DNA of 64,000 nt from Brugia malayi (taxonomy: Eukaryota > Nematoda > Chromadorea > Rhabditida > Onchocercidae), in contig NW_025062479.1 of the NCBI RefSeq assembly GCF_000002995.4, positions 11,079,721 to 11,143,720 of the forward strand, written 5' to 3'. Of the stretch, positions 58,301 through 64,000 are shown piece after piece (the stretch's first letter is position 1; each line of letters begins with the position of its first letter). The position numbers were made by a program, and so were the translations under genes. The notes below the pieces were generated by a model. It was not told where the DNA came from. It saw only the letters and a list, made by a program, of their open reading frames with translations, and searched no databases.

Positions 58301-58951
58301 TGAAAATGAAGCAAGCACTGCTGCTGTGAATAATAAGCATTAAAGTCAATTACTTCAGCTAGGCTCTTTAGGCCACATACTCTGCCATTTATTTCATTTT
58401 TTTATTATTTTTTTTAGCAATTTTACATCAGATACTGCTTCTCATCGATTTCAACGTTTAATCAATTGTGGAGTAAATGAGCTAACTCATTTCATGACAG
58501 CTAAGCTAAATGTCTAGCAATTAGACATTTTATTTTAAATGTTAATAACACTGTAAAAATTTCAATATGAAAATTAAGCATGTGACATGTTATCATATGT
58601 AATCAAATCATATCACTATCATTTGGAATTAGCATGTATCACATTTTACAACGATTTAACTTTCGAATATTGTTTTACAAATACACATTATACTAATCAT
58701 TTAACTGCACACATTGATAAGGATAAAAAAAGATGCTAATTTGAAATTTGTTTCATTCATCAGTTTCATGTGTTATTATTAAAATAATCAAAAAAAGAAA
58801 AAAACATTTGTCCCCTAATATTTTTGCAAATTAGACAAAAGATTTCTGGGAAATTCTGCACAACTCATTTATTTCATTTAAATAATTGTTGCAGGTGAAC
58901 AAAATAGTAATAAAAAACAATAATTAAGGGGGTAGGAATTTACCCAAAATA
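55380..58951. other. Intergenic region between ELAPOR and the BEL/Pao element
   Basis: AT-rich DNA presumably holding the ELAPOR promoter (minus strand). A TATCAG acceptor-like site on the minus strand (55389-55394), 9 bases before the ATG, could be a trans-splice site. Holds an AAT-type trinucleotide patch (about 55615-55800), purine-rich (56340-56510) and pyrimidine-rich (56660-56875) stretches. No gene recognised. Confidence 0.5.
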
Positions 58952-59017
58952 TGTCGCGAATTACAATTTCGCGAAAACTTCTATCTAAAATAATAAGAAA
59001 AAGGAAAATTAATAAAA
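58952..59017 (+). repeat. Truncated 5' LTR (first 66 bp)
   Basis: Matches 60956-61021 at 64 of 66 positions, starting TGTCGCGAATTA. Homology stops abruptly at the join with pol sequence. Confidence 0.9.
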
Positions 59018-59024
59018 CACAAAA

Positions 59025-59355
59025 GTATAAAAACAAAGAGAATTAAAATCACCTAGAATAGTAGAAAAAAGAGTACCACATGAAAATGAGATAGTATTAT
59101 TAAATGAACCAGAAATACCTCGTGGTGTATGGGAACTAGCAAAGATAATAAAAATTAAACGAGGATGGGATGGAAAAGTAAGAAGCGCAACGATACAATT
59201 ACCAAATGGGAAACAAATTAATCGATCAATCAGTATGCTTTATCCTATGGAAATAGATGCTGAAATGTGGAAGATGAAACGGAAGAACCCATTGAACCAG
59301 AAGTGCCAGAAGTGCTAAAAAATCACAAACTACAGTCAATGCAAAAGACAAGTCT
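59025..59355 (+). pseudogene. BEL/Pao pol C-terminal remnant (DUF5641 region)
   Basis: A frame from about 59030 to 59262 reads ENEIVLLNEPEIPRGVWELA, then KIIKIKRGWDGKVRSATIQL, and ends near LYPMEI. This is the hallmark of the domain that follows integrase in BEL/Pao polyproteins (VLL-E-PRG-W-LG-I, DG-VR, P-L-PLE). An acidic tail continues in a different frame, so there is a frameshift. The integrase core is absent. Confidence 0.85.
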
Positions 59356-59361
59356 AATCTT

Positions 59362-60042
59362 TTGATAAAAACTTTATCATTGATAATACCAAGACAGGTA
59401 TTAGCTAACAACAGCTGTAAATGGATTACTGGAGTACCCTTTAATATTCCTGAAAAATGGAACTGTGAAGAAATTATTCACAAAAATGCTACATATCACA
59501 AAGTGGATATGTACACACGCACCCATGTAAGAATACCAGCTATAAAATGTAGCAACATTACACGAACCGTATGCACGAAAGCTTTTCTTAGAATATCACT
59601 ACCTGTAGTATCAGACCATACGTCTACTACTGCAACTTTGTCACAATTCTGCAGATATTTAAATGTTCGAAAACAAATGAATGGAATTAGACTAATTCAA
59701 TCTTCTCCTAATCAATGGATAACAAGTAAGGAGATACAATACTCCTATGGATGGTTAGGAGTCAACTGTCAATCAACATCAAACTTCATATTAACCCAAG
59801 GAGAAATTCTTCTATACGATGGAAAAGAGTTAGTTTCTAACCTTGATGATATAAAAGACTGTTTGACACAAAAGGGTGAATGCATAACAAATACTAGCAT
59901 TATCATATGGAATAGCAATGATACAACCAATCATTGTTTATATCGAAAGATCGGAAGATTCAAGGCTACAAAGTATAACAACCACTTCATCATCGATGAG
60001 ATACAAGCATCGCTTATATTTGATAAAAACCCCCTATATTAA
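59362..60042 (+). pseudogene. Env-like glycoprotein, N-terminal part (broken)
   Basis: A 226-codon frame right after pol. The visible product is rich in Cys and in N-glycosylation sequons (NAT, NIT, NTS, NDT), as expected of an ectodomain. A WLGVNC motif is followed by a Gly-rich strand and a segment with the pattern C, Gly, C, then W and C. No leader peptide is obvious; it may come from splicing. The frame stops at 60042 and the rest of the gene is in another frame, so the copy is disrupted. Position after pol and before the LTR is that of env in env-bearing BEL/Pao elements. Which viral glycoprotein class it belongs to I cannot tell by eye. Confidence 0.65.
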
Positions 60043-60077
60043 ACACCAAAAATTGTAGATTCACCTCTCCAATTTTA

Positions 60078-61016
60078 ATGCAGGGCGATATAGTTATTGA
60101 ACTAGACGTTGAAGATGACTCGAACTCTACAAAATCCAAACGAAGAGTAACAAATAAACTATTGATGATGGAAAAGTCTCCGGATAGAAAGTATGATCCT
60201 GAAAACGTAAAACTTCAATACCTTTCTGATTCACTAAGACAAGGATTCCTTCAACAACTCAAAGAAACGCAGCAAAGAAGTTGCCAAAACAGAAATAACT
60301 TATTACTTTTGATCAAATGGCTATCAATCAGCAATCCTACCCTTGCCACGAAACTAATACTTCAAAGAAACGATGTGATAGCTAAAAGAATTAACGGAAA
60401 TTTGATGGTGGCTCCTTGCAAATCAGAACAACCAACAATCGAAAATATCGAATTCAAAGGAGATTTAATAAGTAAGTTTGAAATTGAAAGAATTAATGCA
60501 GAATTGGAAATCCTAACTCAAACCCAAAAAATAATTAATTCATTACCACATCAAATGAAGGATAAACTCTTTTGGCAAGAAATCTCTGAAGAAGGAGAAG
60601 AAATTATCAAACAAATGGAAAGGGAATTCAATGAAATTGTTTTACCGATAGAAGAAGAATTTGAAAACGTGATAACACATTGGAAATTGATTTTTATCTG
60701 CATAATTATCGTGACAATATTAACTATTTTAGTTATTATTAAGTGGAAATTTAGATTAGTTCAATCCCTCCTTTGTAATACTTCAAAACGAAATTCAAAT
60801 CAAGCTACCATCATTACTCTCCCTATAGAATCACTACACACTCAATTCCTAACTAAAGAAGAAATCCCACCCATTAAACTCCATACATTTAGCTATACCT
60901 CAAAATCACTCTCTCAAAATTACATCTTAAAACAATTCCTCTCCCCCTTTGGGAGTGTCGCGAATTATAATTTCGCGAAAACTTCTATCAAAAATAATAA
61001 GAAAAAGGAAAATTAA
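60078..61016 (+). pseudogene. Env-like glycoprotein, C-terminal part with membrane anchor
   Basis: A 312-codon frame. Residues 19-23 contain a basic KSKRR cluster that could be a protease site. Cys 69 and Cys 114 bracket a segment with SNPTLATKLILQRNDVIAK. A charged, heptad-like stretch (about 130-200) precedes a membrane segment (about 203-222) and a basic cytoplasmic tail. The last 20 residues are encoded inside the LTR that begins at 60956. The frame differs from that of the N-terminal part, so the gene is interrupted between 60042 and 60078. An alternative is an unrelated accessory membrane protein, but the arrangement favours Env. Confidence 0.65.
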
Positions 61017-61060
61017 TAAAAACTAATTAATCATTCTTTAATTGTAAACAATCCCATAAT

Positions 61061-61345
61061 ATCATAAATTATCTCTCCATAAATCTAGTTCCTTAAGATT
61101 CTTCACACATGTGATTTTCATTTTAGATACGTTCAATTCTCACATTGCAAATTCTCAATTTTTGTAGACGCTTCCGACTCTTCAGACATGTGTAAAACAT
61201 TCTTACAGTATCATAAATTATCCCTCCTTAAATCTAGTTTCTTAAGATTTACTACACATGTAATCTCACATCGTAAATTCTCAATTCTGCATGAACATTT
61301 TCCAATTCTTCACACATATGATTTTTATCTTAGACACGCCCAATT
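61061..61345 (+). promoter_or_regulatory. Duplicated segment in LTR U3
   Basis: Two diverged copies of about 140-149 bp. Both start ATCATAAATTAT and share CCTTAAG/TCTTAAGAT, CACATGT, CTCACAT and AAATTCTCAATT in the same order. Repeats in U3 are usual for LTR enhancers; that role here is inference. Confidence 0.75.
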
Positions 61346-61352
61346 CCCACTC

Positions 61353-61358
61353 ATATAA
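61353..61358 (+). promoter_or_regulatory. TATA-like box in LTR
   Basis: ATATAAAA in the sequence CTCATATAAAATTC, in the second half of the LTR and about 145 bases before the AATAAA signal. The spacing fits a U3/R layout, but the region is AT-rich. Confidence 0.35.
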
Positions 61359-61497
61359 AATTCAACCTTAAAAAATAAAATGATGATTGTCCTTATTGTC
61401 GACTACTACTAGGTTAACCAATTTGAATTCCTCCGGTCTTCTTTTATAAATTTCTTCTCTTTTTATTGCTCGGTTTATTAATATTACGTTTTCGGAA

Positions 61498-61503
61498 AAT
61501 AAA
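61498..61503 (+). terminator. LTR polyadenylation signal candidate
   Basis: AATAAA 64 bases before the LTR end, the position expected of the element's polyA signal near the end of R. Confidence 0.45.
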
Positions 61504-61572
61504 GGTTTATTAATCTTCCTACTGTATTGCAACTATTCGAGTATCAAACGACAAACCTTTCGCGACAAAATT

Positions 61573-61595
61573 TATTGATGCCACGAGCCGGGAAA
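61573..61595 (+). other. Degenerate primer-binding-like site
   Basis: Just after the LTR, TTGATGCCACGAGCCGGGA resembles the TTGGTGCC-type primer-binding sites of BEL/Pao elements, with A where the TGG complementary to a tRNA CCA end should be. The tRNA was not identified. Confidence 0.4.
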
Positions 61596-61698
61596 CAAGT
61601 CAAGCCACATTATTGCGAGCTTTCAACTGGCAAAGGAAAGGTTAGTCAGTCTTCTTAAAGAAGTAAATCAACTGGAGATCAAATCTCCAGAACCAAGT

Positions 61699-62862
61699 AT
61701 GACAATAGAAGAAAAAGAAGATTTTTATGTAATAAGAAAAAGAGTTTTAGAAGATAAACTTCGAAGAATCCAATTATGCGTAACTACGCTTGAATCTATC
61801 AACGATAAATGGTTCACATATACTCAACAAATCGTCACGATGAAAAGAAGAGAAGTGGAAGAAAAATACAAAACAGTAGCAGAAGGTGACCAAGGAATAT
61901 TTCAATTATTACACGAACGAAAGGAAGCGCTAATAACAATAACAATGCACAAGGATGAAGTCGACCAAAACTTAAAACAACTCTCAAAGGAGTTGACAAA
62001 TAAAACAAGCAAAGGAAGAGGTAAAATTTACTCCTTCACCAAATATTAATGTAAATCTTCCTCATTTATCGCTCCCTACTTTCGATGGAGACCGTAGACA
62101 ATGGCGACAATTTTGGAGCAGTTTTAACGCAGCAGTCCACACACAAGCGATTCCAGAAATACAAAAATTGAATTACTTGTACTCATGTCTTAAAGGAAAG
62201 GCTCTACAAGCAATATCTGGATATGATATAGCTCCAGAGAATTATGAAGTCATCAGAAAACTGCTCAATGAGAAATATGGCGATCACTCAATAGTAACAA
62301 CATTACTGTACAACGAACTCCAATCAATTAAACGAAATGAAAGAGAATGGATTGGAACAATTGAAAATATAGAACGAGTACTACGCAGTTAGAAGCTCTA
62401 GGAGAAAGCCTCGAACACTCAAATATCGAAATTTTGATCGAGAGCAAGTTGCCATTATGGATATTGAATAAAATATATAAACATAAAAAGAAGGACATGC
62501 CTTGGTCAATTCTCAAACTAAGAAACTTTTTAACAAGTTTAGTTAATGTGAATGAACAGATTAGAAACTGTCAACATTCACTCACTCAACTCAATATTAA
62601 ATCTACAACTAACAAACCGGAACAAAAACAACGATACAATCCCGGAGGAACTTCAGCACTGTCGACAATAAAAGATAATCAAAATACTTCGAAAACTACA
62701 ACAACGAAAAGACGACTATGTGTATTCTGCAATCAAGATCATTGGGATTGCGTGAACTACACGACACTCAATGCTCGACTTAATCGTCTTAAAGTATTAA
62801 AGAAATGTCTTATTTGTCTTAGAGACAAAGAGACAGTCACAAAGGACAGAATTGTAATGTAA
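61699..62862 (+). pseudogene. BEL/Pao gag (coiled coil, DUF1759, zinc knuckle), frameshifted
   Basis: Three blocks. 61699-62049 encodes a charged helical N-terminal region. From about 62022 another frame carries the capsid-like DUF1759 domain (LPHLSLPTFDGDRRQWRQFW, then a LNYLYSCLKGKAL block and NEKYGD), ending in a stop at 62392. From about 62390 the first frame resumes and reaches a Cys/His knuckle (CVFCNQDHWDC) followed by CLICLR. A second knuckle remnant (CFYCRSLHNS) is seen in another frame near 62869-62910. Frame changes near 62040 and 62390 disrupt the gene. Confidence 0.82.
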
Positions 62863-63051
62863 AAAAACAATGTTTTTATTGCAGAAGCTTACATAATAGT
62901 GCTTTATATAATAAAAGGAATCCACTTTCTTTAAACAATACAATGTCTCAAAGAAATGAAGAGCATCCAAGTCGATCCAAAGGAACAAAAGAAACTTTAC
63001 TTATGCAAGGTGATAAAAGTCTTCAATCCATTACAACCTCAACTACAATAA

Positions 63052-63726
63052 AATGCCCTTGCATTATTTGATATTGGATCACAACTCTCCTTCATCTCCA
63101 AAAAATTATCACGTCAATTAAAGTTAACCGAAACAGAAACTCAAATTATGAGAATAGCTCCATTTGGTATGAAGGAACCGAAATCATGTCCCACTGCTCG
63201 CATACAACTAAATGTGCTAACTACAGGAAGCGAAATCATACCATTACAAGCAAATATAATTGATTATCTAACGAACGAACTGCAGGTAGTGGAGACATCA
63301 AATGAACTTCAAATTCAAAATTTAACAAATTATTGGAAAAAACCTGACGTATTGATTGGAGCTGACTATTTTTTCAAATTTATTAGTCTACGAGAAATCA
63401 AAGAATTAAAATCAGGGCATATGTTGGTTCAATCAAAAGTTGGTCCTATGATTGCTGGAAGTGGAGATATTGAGAAACTTTGTAAGAACGAATTATATCC
63501 TAAAGAAGTAGTATATTCTACAAATGCCAATATTAACTCGGAGCTAGAAAAATTTTGGAAATTAGAAACGATTGGTATTCAAAAATCACCTCAAGATGAT
63601 GATGAAGCTTTAAAGCATTTCAAACGGACCATCATCAAGCAGGGTGGAAGATACCAGGTTTGTTGGCCATGGAAAGACTCCAAACAAAAATTAAGCAATA
63701 ATTATGGTTTATGCTGGGACTATTGA
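63052..63726 (+). pseudogene. BEL/Pao pol: aspartic protease (DUF1758) region
   Basis: Begins ALFDIGSQLSFISKKL, the active-site block of the Pao-type retropepsin (D-x-G-S), and continues with a segment ending DVLIGADYFF, the typical second conserved block, then linker sequence toward reverse transcriptase. The frame ends with a stop at 63726. Position 2 of the active site is Ile, where Thr, Ser or Pro is more usual. Confidence 0.82.
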
Positions 63727-63962
63727 AGAATTTGATCAACCATCTACAACATAATTCAAATCTCCATTTATATCATAAAATACTTATGGATCAACTACAT
63801 TCGGGTATAATTGAAGAAGTACCTCCAAAGGATGAGGTAGGCGTTATTCATTACTTATCACATCAAGAAGTATTAACTCCTAGAAAATCAACAACTGAAT
63901 TAAGAATAGTATATGATGCCTCGGCACATCACAAAGGTTTCAAAAGCCTAAATGAAGCCTAA
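63711..63962 (+). pseudogene. BEL/Pao pol: start of reverse transcriptase
   Basis: In a different frame from the protease, this reads GIIEEVPP, then HYLSHQEVL and ELRIVYDASA, the N-terminal RT block of BEL/Pao (conserved Y-L-PH-V and R-V-DASA). An in-frame stop at 63960-63962 precedes YRGPVMLPDL, the next conserved RT block. The gene leaves the window broken. Confidence 0.85.
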
Positions 63963-64000
63963 ATGTATCGAGGTCCAGTAATGTTACCAGATTTAGTTGG

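Larger units (their letters stand above)
58952..61567 (+). mobile_element. Internally deleted BEL/Pao element with env-like gene
   Basis: Order: first 66 bp of an LTR (58952-59017), then directly the 3' end of pol (DUF5641-type), then an env-like gene in two broken pieces, then a complete LTR (60956-61567). Most of the 5' LTR, all of gag and most of pol are missing between 59017 and the pol remnant. The 66-bp piece differs from the matching start of the full LTR at only two positions, so the deletion product is fairly young. The 3' LTR serves at the same time as the 5' LTR of the next copy. Confidence 0.8.
60956..61567 (+). repeat. Full BEL/Pao LTR (612 bp) shared by two copies
   Basis: Begins TGTCGCGAA and ends TTCGCGACA, a perfect 9-bp inverted pair, which fixes both ends. 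It follows env sequence and precedes a primer-binding-like site and gag. It holds a direct repeat in the U3 part (61061-61209 and 61210 to about 61345), a TATAAAA-like box at 61353, and an AATAAA at 61498-61503. Confidence 0.88.
60956..64000 (+). mobile_element. Second BEL/Pao element, 5' part, degraded, leaves window
   Basis: LTR, primer-binding-like site, gag, aspartic protease and the beginning of reverse transcriptase in normal order and orientation. Coding capacity is broken by several frameshifts and stops, so the copy is not autonomous. Its 3' half lies beyond the window. Confidence 0.85.

Noticed and set aside
59226..59411. 61-codon minus-strand frame
   Set aside because: Antisense to the pol/env junction of the BEL/Pao element.

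Overview
The window is AT-rich nuclear DNA from a nematode, most likely a clade III parasite of the filarial type. The evidence is the splice acceptors (TTTTCAG or TTTTAG directly before exons), candidate trans-splice acceptors a few bases upstream of start codons, long homopolymer runs, and the gene families present. The species assignment is inference; no search could be run.

Layout, left to right. (1) 450-1720: broken fragments of a USP37/USP26/USP29-type ubiquitin hydrolase. (2) 6832-18485 (+): a complete laminin beta chain gene. I could resolve 34 exons that splice in phase into 1791 codons, with signal peptide, LN domain, LE repeats, LF domain, more LE repeats, coiled coil with cysteine knot, and a C-terminal cysteine. 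(3) 18486-24824: non-coding, with a 642-bp TAG trinucleotide array at 21601-22242. (4) 24825-40887 (+): a transmembrane (MACIT-type) collagen resembling C. elegans COL-99 and vertebrate collagens XIII/XXIII/XXV. It has 21 exons and 781 codons, with a 6.9-kb first intron. (5) 46795-55379 (-): a complete ELAPOR1/2 (KIAA1324/EIG121) homologue with 22 exons and 1033 codons, a single-pass membrane glycoprotein. (6) 58952-64000 (+): BEL/Pao LTR retrotransposon sequence in tandem. An internally deleted copy (66 bp of LTR, the end of pol, a broken env-like gene) runs into a full 612-bp LTR, followed by the degraded gag-pol of a second copy that leaves the window.

Two of the three intact genes encode extracellular matrix or cell-surface matrix proteins. 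Laminin beta builds the basement membrane, and the membrane collagen sits on neurons or muscle and contacts the matrix. The ELAPOR homologue belongs to a family linked to endosome/lysosome and trans-Golgi trafficking. Nothing in the sequence shows that the three are co-regulated.

The best candidates for novelty are the env-bearing BEL/Pao tandem with an LTR-encoded Env tail, a repeated U3 segment and palindromic LTR ends; two non-canonical splice sites in the laminin gene (a GC donor and an apparent TG acceptor); a 13-nt first coding exon in the ELAPOR homologue; and an Asn/Asp-rich cytoplasmic tail in the collagen encoded by GAT/AAT repeats.
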